Below, piece by piece: positions 26,832 through 35,056 of a DNA stretch of 64,000 bases. The position numbers and the translations under genes are program-made. Location of the stretch: assembly GCF_001618865.1 (NCBI RefSeq), contig NZ_CP015136.1, positions 1,585,001-1,649,000 of the forward strand, read 5' to 3'. Each line of letters starts with the position of its first letter. The first letter of the stretch is position 1. Source of the stretch: Luteitalea pratensis (lineage in GTDB: Bacteria > Acidobacteriota > Vicinamibacteria > Vicinamibacterales > Vicinamibacteraceae). The notes beneath the pieces are model-generated. The model did not search any database. It was not told where the DNA came from and saw only the letters and a list, made by a program, of their open reading frames with translations.

Positions 26832-28457
26832 TCACGGGTGACCGGTGCCGTGCCCCTCACCGACCACGAGAAACTTCAGCAGGTAGGCGATGGGATTGCC
26901 TTCGAAGTAGGCATGAGGGATGGTGCCAATCTCGTCGCGAATGTACAGCAACAACGCTGCGATGGCATTCGGGACCGCCGGACTCACACACCGCAGCACC
27001 CAATGCGGGCCGACGTACACGCCTTGCACGCACAGCTGATCGCTGAACGCGGACGCGTCACCTGGCTGCACCTCGTTGAAGAGGACGCGCTCGTCGGGCA
27101 CGAGGTGGTGGCTGTCTTCGGCCTCCTCCAGCTTCTGTTGGTACTCCGCGACGTCGCCCGCGTCAGGGCTGTTCGCGATGACCCGGATTGGTGCACCCGC
27201 GGCTTCACGCAGGAACACCTGCAGGGCATCAGTCTGTACTGAATGGATGCGTAGCTCCGTCGAACGCAGCACTCGAGATATCAACGACGTCAGGACGATG
27301 GAGACGATGAAGATGACGGCAATCTTGAGACCCCCCGGCGGACCCCATTAGGACCAGCACTCCGGTTGCATATGCGCCCCCTTGGGCGTTGACATCCGCC
27401 TTGAAGAGAATCGTGACCAGGTAGGCCACTGCCGTAAAAATCATCACCAGCGGCCTGTGCGCCTTCGCCCACTCCGGCCGACGCACCGGCGAACCACAGA
27501 ATCGCTACGGTGCTCAGGTCATAGACCGTCCGGAACGCCTCGCCGAGATGTTCATGGGCGATGTAGGCGAGTGCGCGGCCGTATGCCGGACCACCCTCCG
27601 CGAAGGCGGCAGGCGGAATGCGCAACGTCGTGACCACGCTACTCGCCGCAAGTAGGACGCTCATCAGCACCGCTGCCGCGGTCAACAGCTTCTTCGTCTT
27701 GCGAATACGGCCCTGTGGATGCTGCTCCGGGTCGCCCGGGTCGCGTTGGACCAACGGCATGACGGCGACGCCGGTCTCGAAGCCTGACAGGCCGAGTGCC
27801 AACCGGGGGAAGAGCAGCGCCGCCATCACGACCATCGATGTGGGATGTCCATGTGCTCGGGTAGCCGCGGTCCACCATGCCGACCATCGCGTCGGCTCCT
27901 GCCACAGGTGCAGAAGTCCCCACGCCAAGACGACCAGGTTCAGGAGCATGTAGACCGCCACGATGGGCACGGCGAGTCCCACGGCTTCGCGAAATCCCCT
28001 TAAGGAACACGGCTGCAAGCGCAGCGAGGAGGAGCAGGGTCAGCATCACGGGCTGCTTCGTCCAGCCCGGCATGAAAGGATTTTCGAGGAGGTGAGCCGT
28101 CGCATCTGCCGCCGAGAGCGTGATCGTGATGATGAACCCGGTCGCGGCGAACCCGAGGAGGCACAGCACCAAGGCCTTGCCGCGCCAACGGGGCAGCAGC
28201 GCTTCCAGAATCGAGATACTGCCTTGCCCATTTGGGGCTGAGCTGCGCCGCGCCGATACATCGGCAAGGCACCGAAGAGTGTCAGCAGCAACAAGATCAG
28301 GGTCGCCAGCGACCGGCGGCGAGGAACGCGATACCCGGTTGGTAGCCCAACGTGGAGAAGTAGTCCACGCCCGTGAGGCACATGACCTTCCACCAGGCCG
28401 ATTGATGAACGTCCGGTGGTGGCGCATACGCCCCCTCCGGCTCGGGGATGCCTTCAA
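26832..28457 (-). pseudogene. APC superfamily amino-acid permease, multiply frameshifted
   Basis: Successive pieces in alternating minus-strand frames form one permease: [19 protein letters not shown], then [144 protein letters not shown] and a C-terminal soluble tail ending near 26832. At least five frame changes are needed. The order is that of a typical twelve-helix amino-acid permease with a cytosolic C-terminal domain. It cannot produce a functional transporter as given. The substrate is unknown. Confidence 0.85.
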
Positions 28458-28532
28458 GAAACCAATCGATCAGAAACCTAAAGCAACCGCGATGTCACGC
28501 GGCCGAAGGTGCGTGCCCTGCCCGCCGTTCCC

Positions 28533-29549
28533 TCAGACATGGACGTCGCCCTTGCGCGACCCGCTCACTACGAGGATCGTCGCGTCGTCCCGACCGCGCA
28601 CGAAGTCGCGGCTGAGGACGCCGGCGATCACCGCCGGATGCCGCAGCAGCAGGCCCGGGTACGGGTCGAACGACCACCGGCTGGTAATCCCGTCCGAGTG
28701 CATCAGCAAGACACCCGGCGCCGGCATCACGTGCGCGTACGTGGAGACATGGCTGCGGATCTGGACGCCGACCGTCCCGTTCTCGCTGGCAAGACCGCGG
28801 CTGCGTTCGCTGCTGACCAGGCTCCCGGCGATGTTGCCGATGCCGGAGTACTGCACGTCTCCCGACCGGGCGATGATCGCCCGCGCCAGCGCCGCGCCAC
28901 GACTCCCTTTGAGGGACCGATGCGCCAGCTGGTAGAACTGCTCCGGCGTGGCGAACGGTTCGTCCTCGAAGGCGCCACCCGCGAGGCGCGCGGCGACAGC
29001 CGCCTCGGGCCCATGGCCGAGGCCGTCAGCCACCATCACGGCGATCTCCTGCCCGCGCTCGACGCTGCGCCAGGTGTCGCCGCAGACCTCCTCGCCCGGA
29101 AACGGCAGGCAAACGGCGCCGACCGTGAACCCGGTGGACGGCGCCGTGCTGGTGGCGATCCGCGACACGATCACCGTGCCCTTCCCTGGCGTCGAGTGGA
29201 CGTCGAATTCATCCGACAGCCGCTTCACGGCACCCAACCCATTGCCCGGCGTACCGACGGTCGAGAATCCGTCCTGCAGGCATCGCTGCACGTCGGTCAT
29301 CCCGGGGCCACCGTCCACCGACAGCAGTTCCAGCCAGCCGGACGCCCCGTGCGATATCACCTGCAGCAACATCCGGCCGTCGCGCGCGTGGCGCACGAGG
29401 TTGGTCGCCAGTTCGGTCGCGACGATCGCGGCATCACCCCGTCGTGACGGCGACAGCGCCAGCGTGTCCGCCATCCGCGAGATGGCACGACGGACCTCGC
29501 CGATCTGGCTCCGGTCCGACACCGGAATGCACAGCTGCAGGGGGTCCAT
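28533..29549 (-). CDS. SpoIIE/PP2C phosphatase with N-terminal HATPase (RsbW-like) domain
   Basis: Starting at ATG 29549 the protein (338 aa) has an anti-sigma-type ATPase domain (VATELATNLVRHA with the N-box, SVDGGPGM, GNGLGAVKRLSDEF) at residues 1-140 and a SpoIIE-like PP2C phosphatase domain (VMVADGLGHGPEAAVAAR, GVLLMHSDGI, RDDATILVV) from about 150 to the end. This arrangement fits partner-switch stress signalling, where the phosphatase removes phosphate from an anti-anti-sigma factor. Its ATG overlaps the stop of the rsbT-like gene by one base (TGATG), so both are co-translated. No RsbR/RsbS stressosome genes are adjacent. Confidence 0.85.
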   Translation of the reverse strand: MDPLQLCIPVSDRSQIGEVRRAISRMADTLALSPSRRGDAAIVATELATNLVRHARDGRMLLQVISHGASGWLELLSVDGGPGMTDVQRCLQDGFSTVGTPGNGLGAVKRLSDEFDVHSTPGKGTVIVSRIATSTAPSTGFTVGAVCLPFPGEEVCGDTWRSVERGQEIAVMVADGLGHGPEAAVAARLAGGAFEDEPFATPEQFYQLAHRSLKGSRGAALARAIIARSGDVQYSGIGNIAGSLVSSERSRGLASENGTVGVQIRSHVSTYAHVMPAPGVLLMHSDGITSRWSFDPYPGLLLRHPAVIAGVLSRDFVRGRDDATILVVSGSRKGDVHV

Positions 29550-29929
29550 CAATTCCACCGGACGATGGTCACCGTCGTCCCCCGTCCGAGGACGGACTCG
29601 ATCGAGAAGTGGCTGACGAGGCGCTTGGCGCCCGGCAGGCCAAGCCCCATGCCCTTGCCCGATGTCCAGCCGTCGTTCATCGCCTGCGCGACATCGGCAA
29701 TCCCCGGCCCCTGGTCGTTGAACTGCAGGCGCAGGCCCTTGCGGACGCCCTCGGCCAGCAACTCGCAAACCATCGTGCCACCAAGGCCATACACGACGGC
29801 GTTGCGTGCCAGCTCGCTGGTCGCGGTGACCATCTTGGTCTGATCGACCAGCCGGAACGCCAGTTGTTGGGTCAGACGTCGCACCGTTTGTCGCGCAATG
29901 ACGACGTCCTGCGCCGATCGGAGCGGCAT
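29549..29929 (-). CDS. rsbT: RsbT-like switch kinase (anti-sigma regulatory factor)
   Basis: From ATG 29929, with an AGGACTGAG box upstream, the 126-residue product is a compact HATPase: TSELARNAVVYGLGG (N-box), FNDQGPGIADV (G1) and GKGMGLGLPGAKRLVSHF (G2). This is the size and motif set of RsbT, the Ser/Thr kinase that is released from the stressosome and activates the downstream phosphatase. The open frame extends upstream, but those codons have no domain. Its coupling to the SpoIIE-type gene supports the assignment. The symbol is by family resemblance. Confidence 0.8.
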   Translation of the reverse strand: MPLRSAQDVVIARQTVRRLTQQLAFRLVDQTKMVTATSELARNAVVYGLGGTMVCELLAEGVRKGLRLQFNDQGPGIADVAQAMNDGWTSGKGMGLGLPGAKRLVSHFSIESVLGRGTTVTIVRWN

Positions 29930-30212
29930 GGACTCAGTCCTGATCGCAACGGGATGGCAACCGGCTGGTTCGATGGGAGTGGCGCCAGCTACCGGCGTCA
30001 CCAAATCGGCCCAGAACAGCGCACTCTGGTCCCGGAAGCGAATCGGTCGGGGTGGAGACATCGATGTCGCTCCCAAGCGAAGAGTAAGCCACTCACAGCG
30101 AGCAAAAGACCGCGGCAAAGGGTTAAGACGCTGGTCCCTGGAATGATTTCGCTGGCGCGCTGAGCCACGTCAGAGCAGCGACGGAGCTTCTCGGCAGCTG
30201 CAGGCCCGCCCC

Positions 30213-30471
30213 TTACCGCTTCTTCGCGGCCCTCTTCACCACCCGCCGTCGGTCGCCCTGGTCGCCGTGCCCAGGCATCACCGCGGTCTTCGCGGCGCGC
30301 TGTCGGTCAACGCTCAACGACCGGCTCACGTCGTCCATGTCGGACCACGTCCCATCACTGGCGCGTTTCACGAACCGCTTGTCCGTGCCGGTCGATCAGC
30401 TCACGCTTCGTCGTCGATCGCTTCGCAATCTTGTTCGGACTCGTCTTGGCCACTCGTGCCTCGTTTCGCAT
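30213..30471 (-). pseudogene. small Lys/Arg-rich hypothetical protein with a one-base frameshift
   Basis: The N-terminal frame encodes MRNEARVAKTSPNKIAKRST, then TKRELID. After a single-base shift near 30382 it continues TDKRFVKRASDGTWSDMDD and SRSLSVDRQRAAKTAVMPGHG to a basic tail KRAAKKR and TAA at 30213. The pieces join smoothly into an approximately 85-residue basic protein (KRELID-TDKRFVKR), which suggests a recently broken gene or a sequence error. Function unknown. It lies just downstream of the BrkB-type gene on the same strand. Confidence 0.55.
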
Positions 30472-30489
30472 GAAGGTCTACAACCAGCA

Positions 30490-31527
30490 TCACCGCGTGC
30501 GATTCCACCGCCTCGCCAGCAGCATCGCGCCAGCGACCATCGCACCCAATCCTCGTTTCGGAGGTGGCGGCGGGGACGGTGGCGTTGGCACCTCGGGCGG
30601 CGCGTCGCCCTGTCGCTCTCGGAACGCTCGTGCGGCGCGCGCGCCGAGAAGCCGTGTCCCCTGCGCGTTCTTCTGTCCTGGCGCCTTTCCGTACGGCGAG
30701 GCGTGTTCGATTTCGGCGTTCAACTCGGCGCCAGTCAAGATGGCGATGCCGGATACGTAAAACCAGAGCAAGACGACGATGACCCCACCAACGGTGCCGT
30801 AGGTCGCTTCATAATCCGTAAAGTTCGACACGTACACCTTGAACAGCAGTGAGATCACGAGCCAGAGCAGCGTGGCGGCGACGGCACCTGGTGTAATCCA
30901 CGCCCAATCCTGGTCCGCGTCAGGCCCGAAGTAGTACATGAGGCCAATCCCCGTGGTCACCAACGCGAACACGAGTGGCCACTGCAGTACGAGCCACGCC
31001 CACTCGAAGGGCGCCCCCCAGCCCGTCCTCTGTCCAAGCCATCCCGCGACGGTCGGTCCGACGAGAACCAGTGACAACGCAATCAGGACGATCGCTGCGA
31101 CACCCAGCGTCAGCCCGATGGCGACCAGGCGCACTTTCCACCAGGGCCGACCTTCGTCGATGTCGTAGGCGCGATTCAGCGCACCGACGATCGAGACGAG
31201 CGCCGCCGAACTACTCCACAACGCACCCGCAACACCGACGGTGAGCAACCCGCCGTTCTGGTTGTTGGCGAGTCGTCGCAGTTGCTCTTGAATCAGTCCG
31301 AGGACCTGCGCTGAGACAAACGGGCCGAGGGACCGGCCGATATCGTCGCTGAGGTTCGACAGCGGAAAAAAGCTCGCGAGCGCAAGCAGAAAGAGGATCG
31401 CCGGAAATAGCGCGAGGAAGAAATAGTACGACAGCTGAGCTGCTAGACCGAGCACGTCGTCATCTATGACTTCGCGCCACGTGCGACGCGCAAGTTCTGA
31501 CTTTGAAAGCGATCCTGTCTCGAGCAC
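30490..31527 (-). CDS. YihY/BrkB family inner-membrane protein
   Basis: The 345-residue protein has the family pattern: a cytosolic N-terminus, LGLAAQLSYYFFLALFPAIL as first helix, SSAALVSIVGALNRAYDI, and further helices ending in GGVIVVLLWFYVSGIAILTG. The C-terminal tail is basic and contains a polyproline run (PPSPPPPPKR). The start is GTG 31527. Family members are broadly distributed, uncharacterised membrane proteins once mislabelled as RNase BN. It appears intact. Confidence 0.9.
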   Translation of the reverse strand: MLETGSLSKSELARRTWREVIDDDVLGLAAQLSYYFFLALFPAILFLLALASFFPLSNLSDDIGRSLGPFVSAQVLGLIQEQLRRLANNQNGGLLTVGVAGALWSSSAALVSIVGALNRAYDIDEGRPWWKVRLVAIGLTLGVAAIVLIALSLVLVGPTVAGWLGQRTGWGAPFEWAWLVLQWPLVFALVTTGIGLMYYFGPDADQDWAWITPGAVAATLLWLVISLLFKVYVSNFTDYEATYGTVGGVIVVLLWFYVSGIAILTGAELNAEIEHASPYGKAPGQKNAQGTRLLGARAARAFRERQGDAPPEVPTPPSPPPPPKRGLGAMVAGAMLLARRWNRTR

Positions 31528-32150
31528 ACGAGGGGGAATGCAAGGCCCGAGCCGTGATTGGCGACAAGTGCGTGCGACCGATCAGAACCTGGCTTCAGCG
31601 CCTGAACGTCGGCGTCCGAGGCGGAGGCGGCATCCGACCCGAGAGTGACGTCAACCGTGGTCGCGCGCGAGGCGCAGGTAGCCGAATAAGCTTTTGGTCA
31701 CTCATTCCGTACTCCTTGCTGCCAAGGGCGTCCCGACTGCGTCAGCGATCGCCGCAAATTGTTCCAACATCAGACGACATGCAGCTGGAGCGCGCGCTGG
31801 GGACGTCTACCTTGAAGGGTCGCTCTGCGCAACGCGCACGGTCCGCTCCTCAGCCACTCTCGCCAGTCTCCCGGCGCGATCTCGACTGCGCTCGCACGGC
31901 TGCGTCTGCATCTGGGCCTTGCGTGCAGCCACGCTGTGTTGGTTTGCATGGAGCTGTAGGACCTCACTGCGGGAAGTTTCGCCGACCATCATCCCGGCTT
32001 CCAACATCAACCACCTGTAGGCACGCAGGCGCGCGGTCCACTTCTTGCTCTTGGCACAGTCATGTTCCGAGCGGTTACGGCTCGCGGTGAACCGCAACGG
32101 CCACGGTCGCTCGCGCGGCCGGAACCATCGCACGACAACGGAGGAAAAGC
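31528..32150. other. intergenic stretch, no convincing gene
   Basis: Between the divergent BrkB and secreted-protein genes only short frames appear. One minus-strand frame of about 36 codons (start MSDQKLIRLP near 31706) has an excellent AAGGAG at good spacing but a low-complexity Pro/Arg tail, so it may be the start of a decayed gene. The rest shows nothing recognisable. Confidence 0.4.
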
Positions 32151-32993
32151 ATGAAGCGCTCATTTCACTTTGTGACCGCGTTTACCGTGGCGGCTAGCGT
32201 GACGGCACTGGCTCAACAGCAGGGTGCGTCGACGGCCTCGCCGGCCGCGGGGGCCGAGACTTCTAAAACTCAGCAAACCACACTGCAAGGGTGCCTCCAG
32301 TCGGGCACGGGCACGAATTGGAAGAGCAGCCAAGGCACGTCCCCGGGCAGTGCCGGGTCCACCACCAGTAGCACCGGAAGCACGGCGACAGGCAGCACCA
32401 GCACGGGCAGCACCGGAGCGGCCGGCAGCACCGGCGCGACGGCAGAGACCCAGGGCGCCACCGCGCAGAGCGGACAGGACGCGGGGGCTGGTCGCACCGC
32501 TGGATATGCAGCCTCGGCTGGGGCCGGCGGGTACATCCTGCGCGTGAGCGGAGACGGCGGTGGCGCACGCACCGGCATGCCCAGCGCGACGGCGGGCCAG
32601 ACCGACGAGAGATCCGCAGCCGGCCAGCAGGGAGGTCAGGTCTATCACCTGATGGCAGATGCCTCGACCGACTTGTCCAAGCACGTCGGTCACGAAATCG
32701 AGGTGACAGGCTCGCTGACGTCGACTTCCGCGGGTCACTCCGGAATGTCGCAGTCGGGCGTGACTGGTGGCACCGCGACGACGGGTGCCGGCGCCACCGG
32801 TGGCGGTAGTGGCAGCAGCGGCTACGCCGGCCCAGGTACGTCGGGCAGCGGGAGCACGGGTAGCGGCGCAGCTGGCGGTGCGAGTGCAGCCCCGGGCGGC
32901 ACGGCTGCCATGGGTGCCATGGCCTCGCAAACAGGGATTGCCGGCACACTGCGCGTGACCAATCTGAAGATGATTGCCTCGACCTGTAAGTAG
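32151..32993 (+). CDS. secreted Gly/Ser/Thr-rich low-complexity protein
   Basis: A GGAGG ribosome binding site precedes the ATG. The protein (280 aa) begins with a signal peptide (FHFVTAFTVAASVTALAQ), then alternates folded blocks (TTLQGCLQSGT, YILRVSGDGGG, YHLMADASTDLSKHVGHEIE, GTLRVTNLKMIASTC) with long Gly/Ser/Thr/Ala linkers. The blocks joined together resemble a small exported beta-barrel module that recurs in acidobacterial genomes (LxGCL ... VGHxVEVTG ... MIASTC), here split by linker expansions. Two Cys frame the domain. A strong terminator follows. The function is unknown. Confidence 0.7.
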   Translation: MKRSFHFVTAFTVAASVTALAQQQGASTASPAAGAETSKTQQTTLQGCLQSGTGTNWKSSQGTSPGSAGSTTSSTGSTATGSTSTGSTGAAGSTGATAETQGATAQSGQDAGAGRTAGYAASAGAGGYILRVSGDGGGARTGMPSATAGQTDERSAAGQQGGQVYHLMADASTDLSKHVGHEIEVTGSLTSTSAGHSGMSQSGVTGGTATTGAGATGGGSGSSGYAGPGTSGSGSTGSGAAGGASAAPGGTAAMGAMASQTGIAGTLRVTNLKMIASTCK

Positions 32994-33012
32994 CGCGGCC
33001 CGGGAATACGCA

Positions 33013-33042
33013 AAGGCCGTCCCAAGATGCTGGGACGGCCTT
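33013..33042. terminator. intrinsic-terminator-like hairpin
   Basis: A 12-bp perfect stem (aaggccgtccca/tgggacggcctt) with a six-base loop lies 20 bases after the stop of the secreted-protein gene. The stem ends in TT and is followed by cact rather than a T-run. It could serve both strands. Confidence 0.75.
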
Positions 33043-33085
33043 CACTCGCGACCTTCGAAGTTTGCAATGTCAGGCTGATCCCCGA

Positions 33086-33220
33086 CTAATTCCCACACCT
33101 CGTCGCGCTTGTCATGATCTCGCCGGTCACGCCCCAGAGATGAAGGCGGAGCAGCGACTCGTTGCAGGACTTGCGCACGTTGAAGTGCCAGTCCTCGGTC
33201 GAGTGGGCTTTTGCCCTCAT
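33086..33220 (-). CDS. possible 44-residue small protein
   Basis: ATG 33220 follows GGGAGG at short spacing and opens a 44-codon frame starting MRAKAHSTEDWHFNVRKSC. The alternative frame of the same DNA (ending ELVGDQPDIANFEGRE) also looks protein-like, so the region may instead be a frameshifted remnant. No family recognised. Confidence 0.3.
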   Translation of the reverse strand: MRAKAHSTEDWHFNVRKSCNESLLRLHLWGVTGEIMTSATRCGN

Positions 33221-33328
33221 CAACCTCCCGCGAAGCTCGGAAGCCTTCTAACCGTGAGGAGTGCCACACGACGCGCCTGTGCGCGTTGACAGCGTTCCCC
33301 GCGTGGCCCCATGTCGGTCGGTCGGCTG

Positions 33329-33817
33329 TCAGGCGTTGGCTGAAGCGTTGACGTCGCTTGTGGCCAACTGCGTCAGCTTCTCATCTGTGAACTTCTCCTC
33401 CTCGAGGGTCTCCTCGAGGAGCTCGGCGGCTTCCGCAAGGCCCAAGGTGCCGGCCCACGCCACCAGCGTGCCGTACGCGGCAATCTCGTAGTGTTCTACC
33501 CGCTGCGCTTCAGCGATCAAGAGGGCGTCGGTGGTCGCCGAAGGGGGAGCGTTCAGGGCTGACTCGCCCTCCTTGAGAATGCCGGCGATACCGTCGCAGT
33601 GTTGGCGCCGGGGTGTCTCATTCACGAGCGCAAACACTCGGTCAAGGCGGTCGACATGCCCCTGCGTTTCCTTGGCATGCATTTCCACTGCGGCTCGTAG
33701 CTCAGAGGAGCTGGCCGCAGCCGCCACCGCGGGCAGTGCCTTCAAGAGCTGGTGTTCAGCGTCGTAGGAATCGCGCAACTCTTCCAGAAATAGTTCTTGC
33801 AAAGTGGTTTGGTGCAC
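33329..33817 (-). CDS. DUF892 (YciE-type) ferritin-like protein
   Basis: The GTG at 33817 is preferred over an in-frame codon 21 residues upstream because GAGGAA precedes it and the product then starts exactly at the domain (TTLQELFLEELRDSYDAEHQ). The helical bundle has EMHAKETQGHVDRLDRVFAL, HCDGIAGILKEGE, AQRVEHYEIAAYGTLVAWA and LLEETLEEEKFTDEKL, with Glu/His positions compatible with a di-iron site. Family members are stress-induced in enteric bacteria. A paralogue lies at 37501-38094. Confidence 0.88.
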   Translation of the reverse strand: MHQTTLQELFLEELRDSYDAEHQLLKALPAVAAAASSSELRAAVEMHAKETQGHVDRLDRVFALVNETPRRQHCDGIAGILKEGESALNAPPSATTDALLIAEAQRVEHYEIAAYGTLVAWAGTLGLAEAAELLEETLEEEKFTDEKLTQLATSDVNASANA

Positions 33818-34740
33818 TCGTGTGTTCCTCGCGGGTGTTTGGGGAAGCCCCGCGTGGAAGTGCAAGTTTGTTGCCGCCACTGGCCTCGATTGCTTGGAGC
33901 TTCACGGGAAGTCGCCGTCGATGCGGCAGGCTTCTGATACGGCCCGCGAATCCGCCGCGTGAGGACGCACAGACTCGAGGACCCAGGTCTGTTGCGGGTG
34001 AGCAGTGCAGTCTTCATGGTGCGCGCATCAACTACGTATGCAGCGTGATCCTGCGTGCAGCGCGCGCACTGCGGCGATAGCGGTTTCAGGCCGCGCCGTG
34101 GCTCAGCCGATCTCCTCGGTCTACACGTCACGTTCGTAAAGCCCGGCTGGACCTCAAGCGGCACGATAGCTCTCAGCCATGTCGGTGCGCGCGCTTCAGC
34201 ACCGGCGGTCGAGCTCATGTGCGACGCGCGATGTTCCCACCAGACGACCTGAAGAACGAGGACAGGACCGTGGCCGCTGTGCAGGCGGCCCAGTCCGCCG
34301 ACCTGTCCGCGCTCGAACGTGCCAGCCGGGTCCCCGTCTCGCAATTGACCGTCGGAACGTGGTCTCCAATGCGGATGATCGATCAGGAGTCAGTGACTCG
34401 TGATCCGAGTGGACAAGCCACGCGGCAGCTGTGTATTGGCCTCGTCTTGAAATAGCCATCGTGTGGTCGCCACGTGCTGACGATGAGCGCGAGCGGCGGC
34501 CTGTCCTTGGTTACTGCAACGTGTTCGATTGACACGCAGGGCAGCGAGCAGTCTCCGCAACCATCCGGCCGCGCCGATCCTCGTTGTCGAACGATCTGCG
34601 GCAGAAATTGCAGGCGAGCGCGTCATTCACGCCTGCCCAAGGATCTCAAACAGACGTGAGGTGCCGGAACCCCGAAGGCTGGTACGCAAAATGCTGCATT
34701 GACACACCTATGGATGTCGCTCTGTACGATCGCCCCCCCT
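33818..34740. other. no recognisable gene
   Basis: About 900 bases hold only short frames with no recognisable domain, no strong start sites and no clear repeats. The right part (from about 34590) probably contains eroded upstream codons of the alcohol dehydrogenase remnant that follows. Confidence 0.45.
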
Positions 34741-35049
34741 CCCTGGCCGATTCCCGGCGTCTATGGCGGCTGGCTCGACAAGTTTCCCTTGGGCGCCGCA
34801 TTCGCGAAGGGGCTGACGCTGAAGATGGGGCAGACCCACATGCACAAGTACATGCCCATCTTGCTCGAGCGTATTGACCGCGGCGAAATCGATCCCTCCA
34901 TCATCATCACGCACCGGATCGGTCTCGAAGATGCGCCGGCCATGTATCGCACGTTTCGCGACAAACAGGACGCGTGCATCAAGGTCGCCATGAAACCCGG
35001 CGTGACGGCGCCCGACCATACAGATCCCCCGTCTTCTCGGCAGCAGTGA
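34741..35049 (+). pseudogene. C-terminal fragment of a zinc-dependent alcohol/formaldehyde dehydrogenase
   Basis: The frame reads [20 protein letters not shown], then [40 protein letters not shown] and a tail [12 protein letters not shown]. This is the final third of the zinc-dependent dehydrogenase subfamily that includes glutathione-independent formaldehyde dehydrogenases. The catalytic zinc domain and most of the Rossmann domain are missing; a homopolymer of C at 34733-34739 marks the break. It ends seven bases before katE. Confidence 0.8.
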
Positions 35050-35056
35050 TCCGCAT

